Positions 35,734 through 45,273 are shown, numbered from the stretch's first letter. The stretch: DNA of 64,000 nucleotides from Flammeovirgaceae bacterium 311 (GCA_000597885.1 CP004371.1:1550001-1614000); one strand, 5' to 3'. Notes: generated from the sequence alone by a model not told the origin. Made by a program: numbers and translations.

Positions 35734-36093
35734 TTCTTATAATCTTTAAACATCAGACCTGATCTATTTGAATACTTGAAATAATTACAAGTTGATTATT
35801 GTTATCAATAGCAATATAAGAACATTACAACATATTTACCTTGCTGTATAAATATTTTTCCCTTAGAAAGATACTATTCCGACCACTTAAATCTTAATAA
35901 AATGAATCATTTATAAGTCCTATCTTACACCACACTCACTAGTACCACATTTCAAAGAATAGGAACGCTACCATAACTGTACTGATAAAAGGTTTAAAGG
36001 GTAAGGGACCACAACTTTTATCCAATTAATCACTTTACTTTAAACCCTACTTTATTTTCTAATTCAATTGCTTGGAATCACGATTCATTACCC
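35734..36093. other. AT-rich spacer without a recognised gene
   Basis: No reading frame with family signs on either strand. It should contain the promoter of the reverse-strand gene starting at 35733; none is clear. Confidence 0.4.
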
Positions 36094-36446
36094 CTACTGG
36101 GGAGAGTTTGCAACGTGTGCCCCACACATCCCCACCCTCAAAAACAACCCCTTCAGCAGCCTTGAGAAGCTTTCCTTATAGGTATCGCTAATCGGAATCA
36201 ACTCATTGGTTATTTTGATACGGTTGCGCTCGATGTGATCGATTTTGTCCAGGGCCACCAGGTAAGATTTATGGACCCGGGCAAATCTGTTATACGAGAG
36301 CAGCTCCTCCAGTTGGCAAAGTTCATCAGCTTCATGAGCTTTTCATGGGGCGTATGGATGCGCAGGTAGTCCTTCAAGCCCTCCACCAGCAGAATATCTC
36401 TTAGTGCCAGCTGTTGAATGCGGATGCCTACTTTCAGAAAGAATTA
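36094..36446 (-). pseudogene. Frameshifted remnant of a LytTR response regulator
   Basis: The reverse strand encodes a LytTR DNA-binding domain in two frames. From 36440 it reads FLKVGIRIQQLALRDILLVE then GLKDYLRIHTPHEKLM; after about 36314 the match continues in another frame as QLEELLSYNRFARVHKSYLV, then ALDKIDHIERNRIKITNELI and PISDTYKESFSRLLKGL, to a TAG at 36094-36096. The break sits at GCCAACTG, where GCCAAACTG would restore the frame, so a one-base deletion is likely. An in-frame TAA just upstream of the first part and the absence of a receiver domain show that the N-terminus is gone. No sensor kinase remains nearby. Confidence 0.85.
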
Positions 36447-36697
36447 ATCGTGATCCCATATTAGCGCCAGCTTGCAGCTGCTGCTTTTTAGTAATCAGTT
36501 CAGCTCCTGCTGCTGCTATTTATCTTTAGTTCTAAAAAAGCACCAGGACAAATTTTAAATAAGCACTGCTAGATAGTTTGGCCAAAGCTCTGGTATTCTA
36601 ATTGGTGCTGCGGCTACTTTCGTAGAAAAATTTGGCAGATCTCATTGCCACAGTATAGCATCTTGTAAATTTCCCAAAGCTTTTGTTACTTGAGGAT
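36447..36697. other. Spacer with a fragment of the composite-repeat tail
   Basis: GCGCCAGCTTGCAGCTG near 36463 is the reverse complement of the tail of the composite repeats. Otherwise no feature was seen. Confidence 0.45.
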
Positions 36698-37432
36698 ATG
36701 AGAGCCTGGTTTCCTCTTCTCCTCCTTCTTGCCAATGCGTGCTCCCCTTCTACAGAAGTTGCAGTAGCAGGTTTTCATGATTTGCATGATTTTAAAGATA
36801 AAAGCAGTCTGCCACTGCTGGAAGTACAGGAGATGCAGACTGCGTTAGGCTGGTCACTTTACCTGGGGAAGGATGATCAGCTTTATGACCTAATGAGTAT
36901 TGATGCTGGAGAGCCGCCCTACCCTTATGGGTATAGCGAGTTAGAAGGAGATGATCCTGCTTTACTTGCAGGGACAGGCCCCGGAGAAATAATTATACAG
37001 GTTGATACCACTAACATTCTGTCCTTACCCCATTACCCTGAATTACCTGAGGATCTGCCCGTTGAGCAGTGGCTAACCTGGCCAGAAGAGAACAAAAAAG
37101 AGGTACAGGCTTACCCGGTTTATATCTGGAACGCAGGTTCTCACACGGCTGCTCTTGATGCAGAAGACTGGTCGCTTAATCCGATTGTTGAGGCTAAAGA
37201 TGAGAGAGGAGATTGGAGACCTATTGAATTTATTCAGCACAGCGGGTGCGGCAACAGTTATTGGACTTTACTGCTTAAACCGGATTATTACGTAATCACC
37301 AGCATTTACCGCTACACTGGAGATTTTGAAACAGAAATGCGGGTAGCAGTAGCTTCAGCTTATTCAAAGCCTTTCCGTGGGAGTATCAACAAAAGCCAGT
37401 TCATTAACACCAAACCCGCTGAACAGTATTAA
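36698..37432 (+). CDS. Hypothetical lipoprotein
   Basis: 244 residues starting at ATG 36698; the frame is open further to a TTG, but the ATG directly precedes the signal sequence. Short leader with lipobox LLANAC (Cys14). The body has no family I recognise: it is acidic and Pro/Tyr-rich (GEPPYPYGYSELEGDDP), with a C-terminal beta-rich half (IYRYTGDFETEMRVAVAS). Likely outer-membrane anchored. It is followed 2 bp later by a 48-codon membrane gene, so the two form a small operon. Confidence 0.6.
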   Translation: MRAWFPLLLLLANACSPSTEVAVAGFHDLHDFKDKSSLPLLEVQEMQTALGWSLYLGKDDQLYDLMSIDAGEPPYPYGYSELEGDDPALLAGTGPGEIIIQVDTTNILSLPHYPELPEDLPVEQWLTWPEENKKEVQAYPVYIWNAGSHTAALDAEDWSLNPIVEAKDERGDWRPIEFIQHSGCGNSYWTLLLKPDYYVITSIYRYTGDFETEMRVAVASAYSKPFRGSINKSQFINTKPAEQY

Positions 37433-37434
37433 AC

Positions 37435-37581
37435 ATGAGCCTGATCTTTATAATTTTGACCTTTGTTGCGGCATGGGGTGTTGCTGGCACCATCTTTCAG
37501 ATGCGGAAGCAATCCAAAGAACACAAACGTAATAAGGAAGCATTACTCGAGTTTGAGCGAAAGCATCCTTGGAAGTTATAA
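37435..37581 (+). CDS. 48-residue single-pass membrane protein
   Basis: Short frame with ATG at 37435, 2 bp after the preceding lipoprotein stop, ending in TAA at 37579-37581. It reads as a hydrophobic segment (MSLIFIILTFVAAWGVAGT) followed by a basic/acidic amphipathic tail (QMRKQSKEHKRNKE, ending KHPWKL). The tight spacing, signal-anchor layout and absence of competing features support a real small membrane protein; a chance frame cannot be excluded. Confidence 0.5.
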   Translation: MSLIFIILTFVAAWGVAGTIFQMRKQSKEHKRNKEALLEFERKHPWKL

Positions 37582-37859
37582 TATGAACACTTCACCCCCT
37601 GCGAAATCCGCCTTATACTGTCCCTAGAAGTGACGATCCCCTCACCTAGTGCAAGCATCCGCTTGTGCCTTGATCTATAATGGTTAACTAATAGTCCCTG
37701 CTCAGGGGTGGTGGTGCCGGAGCCAAAACTGGTACTTTCATTCTTGCTGTTCTTAAATAGCACCCGTGCTAATTTGAGCGGGATTATCAAGGAAGAAGGT
37801 TTTATTGAGTGCTACCACGCTTTACCCATTCTTATATTCGGTTTTTTCCCAGCCCTTTT

Positions 37860-40322
37860 TTAACGAATGATCTGTACCGGGCCTTTCCATTTCTGACCAT
37901 CTTGCGCACTAAGGTGGTAGTAGTATACCCCTACTGGTAAGTCTCCACCATCCCAGTTGTTGGCATAAGCAGGCTGATCATATACCAATTTCCCCCAGCG
38001 ATTGTATACTTTCAGATGCAATGGCAGGCAGCTGATCTTTAATACAAAAGCCTGGTTCTTCGCATCTCCGTCAGGAGTGATCACATTGGGTACTGGCTTT
38101 TTCTCTTCTACCCGCACTTCTGCTACTTTTACTTTTTCCCAGCAGTCACCACCATAGAAAGCTGTTACATAAACAGTATAATCTCCGGCTCTGTTAAACA
38201 TGTGCTCTGGTGCTGGCTCCGTAGCTGTGGCGCCATCACCAAAGTCCCATAAATAGGCAGTTGTTCCCGTGCTGTTATTTGTAAACTTTACTGTAAGTCC
38301 TGCAAACCCATACAGATTGGTAGCAGTGCCACAGGCTGCTGGCTCTGCGGCTATATCTAGCATAAGGGGCGATACGGTAGCAGGCACTGAAGATCGTTTG
38401 CCTTCGCACCCTGCCCGGGTTACTACCGAAGCATAATATTGCGTTGCTGTACCAGCAACAGAAACCGCAAAAGGATCAGCGGTCGTCTCTGCAAGGGCCT
38501 CACCACCTGTAGCACTGCTGTACCAACGATAAGACTGGCCTTCGGCAGCGCCGGTAGCTAAAAGAGAGATAACACCACCCTCACAATTACCTTGGGCAGC
38601 AACAGTTGGTACTGCCGGAAAAGCATCAATGGTGATGTCGCTACCGTTATCGGCACCAACGATATCAGGTGAAGAAGCATTTACCCTTATTCTGTACTGG
38701 TAACCCGGGGGTGTAGTGGGTGGTATAGCCAGCCTGATTGGACTGTTTGTACCAAAACCAATGGGGGTAGGCTCTGCAAAAGAACCATATGCATCCGAAA
38801 GCTCAACTGTATACCTGTTGCAGGAGGTAAAGTTTCCTTTAAGATTAAAACCTACTTCAATTGGAGCCCCTGCACAGTATACATGCTGACTAAGTGGTTT
38901 GGTGCTGATGTCTGAGGGCACAAAAGAGGATACATCTAGTTTTGCGAGGTAAATATTATGCGGTGTCTGTCCTATTTTTGAAAGTCTTATACCACCAAAT
39001 TCAGTGTTACCCTCAAATAAACCCGCGATATAACAATTTCCCTCCGGATCTATAGCGATTTGTCTACTGTCATCATTAGCGGTTCCACCGGCACTAATTA
39101 CCCACTCCAGTGTACCTGCCGCATTGGCTTTACCCACAAAAATTTCTCCAAGCCCTCCACATAGCTTCCACCTCTCAATGTCAGCATTGTAGATGAAATA
39201 GCCAGTGAAGTAAGAATTTCCCGCCGCATCAACCGTCATTCCATTATTAAACTTATTGCCGGCACCTCCCCATCTGTTAGCCCACACCAGCTCACCCGCT
39301 GCATTGTATTTAGCCATAAAAATGTCTAATCCTGTACTGGTAAGCTCAGTACCCTCTAAAGTAATAGTACCATCAAAGGAATCTGAAACATAAACATTAC
39401 CCAATGCATCAACACCTACTTTTCTATCATCAGAAGTGGTGTTTCGCAAAAAGTAATTGCCTGTTATAGTCTTTCCCCAGACCGGTTCCCCCTCCTGATC
39501 GAATTTTGCTATAAATTTGTCGGGCTGTTCCTCCGTGTGACTGGTATAAGTATTGTTCGGAAAAGTAACAGTACCCAGGTAATTACCTACAACGTATTGG
39601 TTTCCTTCTGCATCCGTGGCAAAAGATTCGATGTGATCTTCCCCACTTCCCCCCCATTTTTTTGCCCACTGCAGACCCCCATCAGAATTGTACTTTAGTA
39701 GAAGTATATCCCTGTTGTGGCTCTCAATAGTTACAGCACCGATATCAACCCTGCCGGTAAAGCTATTGGTACTATATAAATTTCCTGATCCATCAACTGA
39801 GAGATGGCCATACACATACCACTTATATGGAATAATCGTTTGTACCCACACAACATTTCCTTCAGAATCATATTTTGCAATGTAACTGTCAAATGAATCG
39901 GTATTGGTTAGGGTGATATTACCAAAAGTAACTGTTCCATTAAACCCGCCCTGCACATAACTATTACCCTCACCATCTACTGCAATACTATGTCCAGTGG
40001 CAACCCCTAGCTCCCCACCTCCCTGTTTTGCCCAAATCACCTTACCATTTGTATCATATTTTACGATATATGAATTCCTGGATCGCTGGGTGCTAAACGC
40101 ATAATCTCCTACAGACATAGTACCTCTAAACTCACCAGTTACATAAGTATAACCATCTGCATCAACGGCAATATCACCAGGGTAAAAGTTGTCGACTGTG
40201 CCGTGAATGGAACTTACCCACCGCCAGTGCTGACCAAAAGCTACACCCTGAAACAGCAAAAGCAGTGCTGAAATTAATATGAACTGAAAATACCGTGCTT
40301 TATAGACTTTGGTAGTGAACAT
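37860..40322 (-). CDS. Secreted SBBP/PKD protein with type IX C-terminal sorting domain
   Basis: 820-residue exported protein. Signal peptide (residues 1-31, ending GVAFGQ), then about eight SBBP-type repeats of roughly 50 residues with the recurrent pattern D-x-x-G-N-x-Y-V-x-G and IxKYDxxGxxxWA, forming a beta-propeller; an Ig-like region (SYRWYSSATGGEALAET); a PKD domain with WDFGDGATATEPAPEH; and the CHU_C C-terminal domain starting PNVITPDGDAKNQ with KVYNRWGKLVYDQ. Surface export by type IX secretion is inferred. Propeller plus PKD suggests binding of polymers or adhesion. It is a single gene convergent with the small operon at 36698. Confidence 0.85.
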   Translation of the reverse strand: MFTTKVYKARYFQFILISALLLLFQGVAFGQHWRWVSSIHGTVDNFYPGDIAVDADGYTYVTGEFRGTMSVGDYAFSTQRSRNSYIVKYDTNGKVIWAKQGGGELGVATGHSIAVDGEGNSYVQGGFNGTVTFGNITLTNTDSFDSYIAKYDSEGNVVWVQTIIPYKWYVYGHLSVDGSGNLYSTNSFTGRVDIGAVTIESHNRDILLLKYNSDGGLQWAKKWGGSGEDHIESFATDAEGNQYVVGNYLGTVTFPNNTYTSHTEEQPDKFIAKFDQEGEPVWGKTITGNYFLRNTTSDDRKVGVDALGNVYVSDSFDGTITLEGTELTSTGLDIFMAKYNAAGELVWANRWGGAGNKFNNGMTVDAAGNSYFTGYFIYNADIERWKLCGGLGEIFVGKANAAGTLEWVISAGGTANDDSRQIAIDPEGNCYIAGLFEGNTEFGGIRLSKIGQTPHNIYLAKLDVSSFVPSDISTKPLSQHVYCAGAPIEVGFNLKGNFTSCNRYTVELSDAYGSFAEPTPIGFGTNSPIRLAIPPTTPPGYQYRIRVNASSPDIVGADNGSDITIDAFPAVPTVAAQGNCEGGVISLLATGAAEGQSYRWYSSATGGEALAETTADPFAVSVAGTATQYYASVVTRAGCEGKRSSVPATVSPLMLDIAAEPAACGTATNLYGFAGLTVKFTNNSTGTTAYLWDFGDGATATEPAPEHMFNRAGDYTVYVTAFYGGDCWEKVKVAEVRVEEKKPVPNVITPDGDAKNQAFVLKISCLPLHLKVYNRWGKLVYDQPAYANNWDGGDLPVGVYYYHLSAQDGQKWKGPVQIIR

Positions 40323-40981
40323 ACAGCAAACTTATAAACAGGAAAGATACCTGCAGTGGAGAGAAAAGAAAACTTCAGTTGCCTTTATGTATTGTTTTCA
40401 AGCATATTACATTATTATACCTTTAAACTAGTTCAGGAGTAATAAGGGGTCTGGACATCTATTACCAGCACCTGCCTGCAAGCAGATAGCATCTAATTTA
40501 TTAAGTTTGCCTGATGTGCTTTGGCTGGAAAATGTGTAGTTAGGAGCATCTGCCGTAGTGCGCCTCTATAAAAAATTTCTACAACTTTAGGAATGTGCCT
40601 GGGGGAAGATCTGACGGTAGCATCGAATCGATTCTCGGATAGCAGCACTGAATCCAGGTTGTTGGTAGATGGCAGCAGGATCCGGTCTTTTTTCCAGCGT
40701 AATCAGATTTTTGTATAGAGTAATACCTGACCAGCGTCAATGGTCCGGGTTCTACAAATTTTACAAAATCTGCCGGCATCCTTCCGCCTCCTGGCGCAAG
40801 CATCCGCTTCTGCTTTTGCTTACAATTCTACACCAAACAAGAAGCTGCTAACTAACTGATTTATAGGGAAACTTGAGGAATAAATAAAACCGAAGGCTTG
40901 GTATTTTATTGCTATAATTTTTACCTTTAATAACTTTCGGCGGGCCTTCAATTTTTTCTCTTAACATAATTTTTTAGCAGT
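40323..40981. other. Intergenic region with only a gene fragment
   Basis: Apart from the fragment at 40585-40803 no gene was seen. The rest is AT-rich; the promoters of the divergent genes at 40322 and 40982 must lie here. Confidence 0.4.
40585..40803 (-). pseudogene. Decayed fragment related to the gene at 44650-45273
   Basis: The reverse strand here reads GGGRMPADFVKFVEPGPLTL then VRYYSIQKSDY, matching GGRMPADFAKVVEPGPLTL / VRHYSIQKSDY in the middle of the intact gene. The DNA is also close over about 85 bp (40705-40795 against 44912-44999). After that the match breaks up (a stray LPSDLPPG corresponds to VSLPS in another frame). It starts next to a GCAAGCATCCGCTT motif also present near 37645. 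Confidence 0.75.
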
Positions 40982-42010
40982 ATGAAAACCTCTTATTCCT
41001 TTCTGGCTACCCTAATGGCCTTAGGCATGGCCTTTAGTGTTTCCTGCTCCCATCCCGAAGATCTGCAGGAGACGCCTAACAGCCCTGGACGCAGCAGTAG
41101 CTCTCAAAAATGGGCATCTGGCACAATTCCTATCACGATTGAAAATCTGTTTCCTGAGGGCCTTGAATACGATAAGCAAATGAAGCGTTTTTTAGTGGGT
41201 TCATTTACACAGGGAACCATTGGCTTTGTAGAAGAAGGGGGCGCTTATACAAAATGGATTGATGATCCGGATATTCCCTCCACTACCGGAATCCACATAG
41301 ACCTGCCCCGCAAGCGCCTGCTGGTAGCAGTAGCAGATCTGGGCTTAAGCACCAAGAGCAGTGAATCTACTGCTTTTATGCTGGCTGGTCTGGCTGCTTA
41401 TGACCTGCGCAGTGGCGAGCGCCTATTTTATACCCGCCTGGATGCCCTACTACCCGGAATGCCGCATTTTGCCAACGACGTAACGGTAGACCAGCAGGGA
41501 AATGCATATGTTACCGACAGCTTTACGGGGGCTATATACAAGGTAGATACGGACGGGAATGCTTCTGTTTTTTACATGAACGAGGCCCTGAGCCCAGCAC
41601 CAGGGGGCTTTGGCTTAAACGGCATAGAATACGACTCCCGTGGTTATCTGCTCGTTTCCAAGCTGGATGAGAACCTGCTGCTGCGCTTTCCCATCGATGA
41701 TCCGGCAGCTTACAGCCAGATCAGTGTACCTGTTGCTCTGAATGGTCCTGATGGATTAACCCTTAAGAATAACAATGAGCTTGTAGTGGTGAATAATGAT
41801 TTTGGGGGTGAACAAGGCAATATAATTACACTGCGGAGCAAAGATATGTGGCAGAGCGCAGAGGTTAGTGATGTTTATTATACCGGTGCAACCTTTCCTG
41901 CTTCTGCGGCCATTCGTCCCGGTGGTGATGTGTTTGTGCTGAATTCCTACCTGCATGTGCTGATAGGTGGCGGCACACAGCCCCGGTTTGAGATTGTAGA
42001 AGTCAGGTAG
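40982..42010 (+). CDS. SMP-30/NHL-type beta-propeller lipoprotein
   Basis: 342 residues with a leader and lipobox FSVSC (Cys23). The body is a six-bladed propeller of the gluconolactonase/SMP-30 type, seen in FPEGLEYDKQMKRFLVGSF, GMPHFANDVTVDQQGNAYVT and ALNGPDGLTLKNNNELVVV. The metal-site residues typical of true gluconolactonases (E, N, N, D) are partly suggested by FPEGLEY, NDV and GPDGL, but activity is not certain. Outer-membrane lipoprotein by its signal. No operon partners; a strong hairpin lies 400 bp downstream. Confidence 0.72.
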   Translation: MKTSYSFLATLMALGMAFSVSCSHPEDLQETPNSPGRSSSSQKWASGTIPITIENLFPEGLEYDKQMKRFLVGSFTQGTIGFVEEGGAYTKWIDDPDIPSTTGIHIDLPRKRLLVAVADLGLSTKSSESTAFMLAGLAAYDLRSGERLFYTRLDALLPGMPHFANDVTVDQQGNAYVTDSFTGAIYKVDTDGNASVFYMNEALSPAPGGFGLNGIEYDSRGYLLVSKLDENLLLRFPIDDPAAYSQISVPVALNGPDGLTLKNNNELVVVNNDFGGEQGNIITLRSKDMWQSAEVSDVYYTGATFPASAAIRPGGDVFVLNSYLHVLIGGGTQPRFEIVEVR

Positions 42011-42685
42011 CATTATTTCACACTTTGTGGAGAAGCTTGTTCTGGATCCATCAGGTGTTAAAAACAGAGCAAGTCATAAAACCGGGGAGTCTGGATAAGC
42101 ATCGCCCCTCTGCCCGACTCCCTGTCATCAGGCATTTTTCCTGAACCCTCATGGTGTAACGTTTGCATTTATCAGCATGATTATGCGTTTATTGCAAGCG
42201 TTATGCCATGAGCTTCAATGAATAATTATTCTGCAGAAGTTGAGCGGGGGGCGATACATGAGAAGCTTTACTAGATAGGCTGTCTGGATTTTGTCTGCTA
42301 TTTTCACTCTCTTCAGGAACACCTTTAATTAACATTGCATTATCCCCTGTTTACGGCTGAAGTGTTAGCATCACCTGTTATCTACTGTTAACGGAAGGTA
42401 ATAGATTAAAATCAAATTATCACAGGCATCACTGCACGACACCCTCTTATGTAATCCGGGTTGTTGTGCAGTGGTGCCTGTGATATTTACAGATAGATTA
42501 TCAAATACGCACCAAAATTTTCACCCATTCCTATCGTGATCGAAACAACAAAATAAATAAAACACCCTTTCTCTTTTTTGCCATTGACACTGCAGAAAGC
42601 TAACTTATCGCACTGCAGGAGCCGGGATGCCTTCTTTTTTTTTAAAGCCTTATTTTAGATCATAAAGCAGCATACGCATATTGGC
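42011..42685. other. Long intergenic region containing one strong hairpin
   Basis: No reading frame of interest. It contains the hairpin at 42419-42484 and, near 42616, a poly-T/A stretch upstream of the next gene. Confidence 0.45.
42419..42484. repeat. 66-nt hairpin with a stem of about 26 bp
   Basis: Left arm ATCACAGGCATCACTGCAC pairs with GTGCAGTGGTGCCTGTGAT through 19 positions with one G-U. The stem continues with imperfect pairing (GACACCC against GGGTTGTT). No T-run follows on either strand, so it is not a plain terminator; it may be a repeat element or an RNA structure. Confidence 0.75.
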
Positions 42686-43519
42686 ATGAAGAGAACCTTA
42701 CTGATCATCCTGCTAACAGGATTTAGCTTTTTAACAAAGGCCCAGGAAGCTCAATACGAGACAAAAGAAAACATTCACTACTACAGCAAATCTGTAAACC
42801 AGGCAGAAGAATACATCCGGGAGCGCTGTGTCCTGGATGTATACTACCCTAAGGACACAAATGGCTACGCTACCATTGTGTGGTTTCATGGAGGAGGATT
42901 GACTGGCGGAAACAAACATATTCCGGAGGAGCTAAAAGAGCAGGGTGTGGCAATTGTAGCCGTTAACTATCGCTTATATCCAAAAGTGAAGGCCCCTGTT
43001 TACATAGCGGATGCTGCAGCGGCAGTGAGCTGGGTATTTGAAAATATAGCGGGTTATGGTGGTGATCCCTCCCTTATTTTTGTTTCCGGACATTCTGCAG
43101 GCGGGTATTTGGCCAGCATGATTGGATTAGATAAATCCTGGTTGAAGCAGCATAAGATCGATGCTGATCGTATTGCGGGATTGATTCCTTTTAGTGGTCA
43201 TACCATTACACATATGACGGTGCGCGAAGAACAGGGCATACCACAAACGCAGGCAGTTATTGATAAACTTGCGCCCCTTTATCATGTGCGAGCCGATGCT
43301 CCGCCCTTGCTGCTCATTACAGGAGACCGCGAACTGGAGCTCCTGGGGCGCTATGAGGAAAATGCATACTTCATGCGGATGATGAAATTAGCCGGTCACA
43401 AAGAAACCGTTTTGTATGAGCTGGATGGCTTTGACCATGGCGGCATGGCTCATCCTGCGTTCCCCTTATTATTGAAGGAGGTTAACAGAATATCAAAGCA
43501 GCGCAGGGAGAAACAATAG
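42686..43519 (+). CDS. Exported alpha/beta-hydrolase esterase
   Basis: 277 residues with a signal peptide (ending FLTKAQ). Lipase/esterase signatures of the hormone-sensitive-lipase-like group: oxyanion motif WFHGGGLTGGN and nucleophile elbow VSGHSAGGYLAS with the catalytic serine near residue 134; the acid and histidine probably lie in LITGDRELELL and DGFDHGGMAHP. Periplasmic carbohydrate- or carboxyl-ester hydrolase is inferred. Single gene; TTG/TAnnTTTG signals not found. Confidence 0.85.
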   Translation: MKRTLLIILLTGFSFLTKAQEAQYETKENIHYYSKSVNQAEEYIRERCVLDVYYPKDTNGYATIVWFHGGGLTGGNKHIPEELKEQGVAIVAVNYRLYPKVKAPVYIADAAAAVSWVFENIAGYGGDPSLIFVSGHSAGGYLASMIGLDKSWLKQHKIDADRIAGLIPFSGHTITHMTVREEQGIPQTQAVIDKLAPLYHVRADAPPLLLITGDRELELLGRYEENAYFMRMMKLAGHKETVLYELDGFDHGGMAHPAFPLLLKEVNRISKQRREKQ

Positions 43520-43754
43520 CTTAGCCAAAGTTCAGGCTACTCAACAATGTAAAACGCACAGCCCTGCAGGCTTGTATTTATAAGATACAGGGTTTATCTG
43601 AATGAATGAACCCCTGCAGGGAGCTAAGCTTCCAGGGTTTGAAATCTTTGGCAGGTTCAATATTCCCTTTCGATAAGTAAGTTTTCAGAGGATTTGGTAT
43701 CAAGTTAATTGCAACATACTGAGTAATTTTCCGCCACCAACAGATACATACACA

Positions 43755-44537
43755 GTGCAGCCCAGATTAATCCTCCTCCTGATCTTTTGTTCCTTCTTAG
43801 GCCTGTCGCTTTCTGCCCAGGTTGCTCCTTTTGAACAACAGAAGGTGCTATTTGCTGATGGCATTGAAAGAACCTTCTGGATAAGCCTGGATGAGCACAA
43901 TGATGTATTACATTATAAAAGAGATAAAGAAGAACAGCCTGCTACATTCTTAGCCGCTGATGTAGTAAGCTTTTCCTTTGGCGGAAACCAGTACTACACT
44001 TTACCGATAGAGGAAGAATATTTCACCTATTTTAAGGTATATCATGAGGGAAAAGAATTTGCAGTACTGGAAAAATACCCTAATTATGAAACACTGAAAA
44101 TAGTGGCTGCCGGATCAGAGGGTAATCTGTTTGTGTGCCAACCCGGCAGGAAAAAAGATGACCGATACTATTTATGCTATGAGCAGCTTAAAATAAGACC
44201 AAGCCTGCCGCAAAATTATTTACCTCCCCCTTTTATTCGGCATCAGAGGAGCCTTGAAGTGGGTTACAGGACTGGCGAAATAGAAGTGAAGAAGCTCCTT
44301 TATTTAGCACTTGAAGGCCAGTTCAAACTATTTTACATGGAAAACGATGAACGCCTGAATATCTGGGATGATCTGATGAGTGCAAAACCTGGTGATCAGC
44401 GCACCCAAGATATGCTCAAAAAATACATCACGGATGAGAATAAAATTAATGCAATCCGCAAAAAGGTAAAGCAGGAAAAGCTGGACCTCCGGGATCCAAA
44501 AGATCTTATCATCGCTTTAGAATCTGTTTATCAATAG
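43755..44537 (+). CDS. Exported protein of unknown function (family 1 of 3 nearby relatives)
   Basis: 260 residues, GTG start immediately before the signal peptide (ending SLSAQ); no ATG is available upstream. The N-terminal half is a beta-rich domain (ADGIERTFWISLDEHNDVL and YFKVYHEGKEFAVLEKY). It has the same general layout as the N-terminal parts of 44650-45273 and 47697-48812: short soluble domain, colinear PADVxxF / KxYHxGKxxxLxxY-type spacing. The C-terminal third is helical and basic. No known family is recognised. Convergent with 44650-45273. Confidence 0.6.
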   Translation: MQPRLILLLIFCSFLGLSLSAQVAPFEQQKVLFADGIERTFWISLDEHNDVLHYKRDKEEQPATFLAADVVSFSFGGNQYYTLPIEEEYFTYFKVYHEGKEFAVLEKYPNYETLKIVAAGSEGNLFVCQPGRKKDDRYYLCYEQLKIRPSLPQNYLPPPFIRHQRSLEVGYRTGEIEVKKLLYLALEGQFKLFYMENDERLNIWDDLMSAKPGDQRTQDMLKKYITDENKINAIRKKVKQEKLDLRDPKDLIIALESVYQ

Positions 44538-44649
44538 TTATACACTCTCCCTGGCGCTACTCCATTTTTCCAGGCTTAGGGCAAAGCCACCACAGTCACG
44601 CAATACCCTTTGCTAACAGCCGGTTAAATGGCTTCTAATGTTGCCTGGC

Positions 44650-45273
44650 TCAATTTTCTCTGTTTGATACCTGCTGATTGTAGAGCCGGACAACCTCCGG
44701 CATATCTTCCCACAGGTATTTTCCATTCCTGATCTTTTCTGCTATTTCTGGTACACCACTGAAAAAGCTTGCCATGTTTGTTTTAAAGAGGTCCCTGTCG
44801 AAGTTCACCACGGTAACTGCATTCGAGGGAAGACTCACCAGGTAATAGGTCTTTACACCTTCAATACCAACATAATTTCCAGCTGTTGGTGCGGCATACC
44901 CATAGTAATCAGATTTTTGTATAGAGTAATGCCTGACCAGGGTCAATGGTCCTGGTTCAACTACTTTTGCAAAATCTGCCGGCATCCTTCCGCCTGGCTT
45001 TTTCCGGTCTAAATAAAAATTCCTTAGCACCATAAAAGAGTCTGCTTTAACAACAAAACTCTTTAGATCATCCGGCCTTAGACTGATGGCTTTTTCATTG
45101 GGACCAGCCCTGAAGTATATCTTTCTCTTGTTGTTGTACTTGTATTTAATAAAGCCATCGTGCCTGTTCCCACTGTTGTCGTAATACCGTCCTGGCCTAA
45201 AATCCTTTATGCCCTGCGCGCCAGCCCCCAGGGCAATCAGTAGCATAGTAATAAACAAGACTGATGTACGCAT
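44650..45273 (-). CDS. Exported protein of unknown function, parent of the fragment at 40.6 kb
   Basis: 207 residues with a signal peptide (ending GAGAQG). Beta-rich N-terminal part (GFIKYKYNNKRKIYFRAG, then LRPDDLKSFVVKADSFMVL), a central GGRMPADFAKVVEPGPLTL segment, and a helical C-terminal third (FSGVPEIAEKIRNGKYLWED). Not assigned to a named family, but similar proteins with a 'G-x-I-x-Y' then 'LxxDDLxxF' pattern are common in Bacteroidota. A decayed homologous piece lies at 40585-40803. Confidence 0.6.
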   Translation of the reverse strand: MRTSVLFITMLLIALGAGAQGIKDFRPGRYYDNSGNRHDGFIKYKYNNKRKIYFRAGPNEKAISLRPDDLKSFVVKADSFMVLRNFYLDRKKPGGRMPADFAKVVEPGPLTLVRHYSIQKSDYYGYAAPTAGNYVGIEGVKTYYLVSLPSNAVTVVNFDRDLFKTNMASFFSGVPEIAEKIRNGKYLWEDMPEVVRLYNQQVSNREN

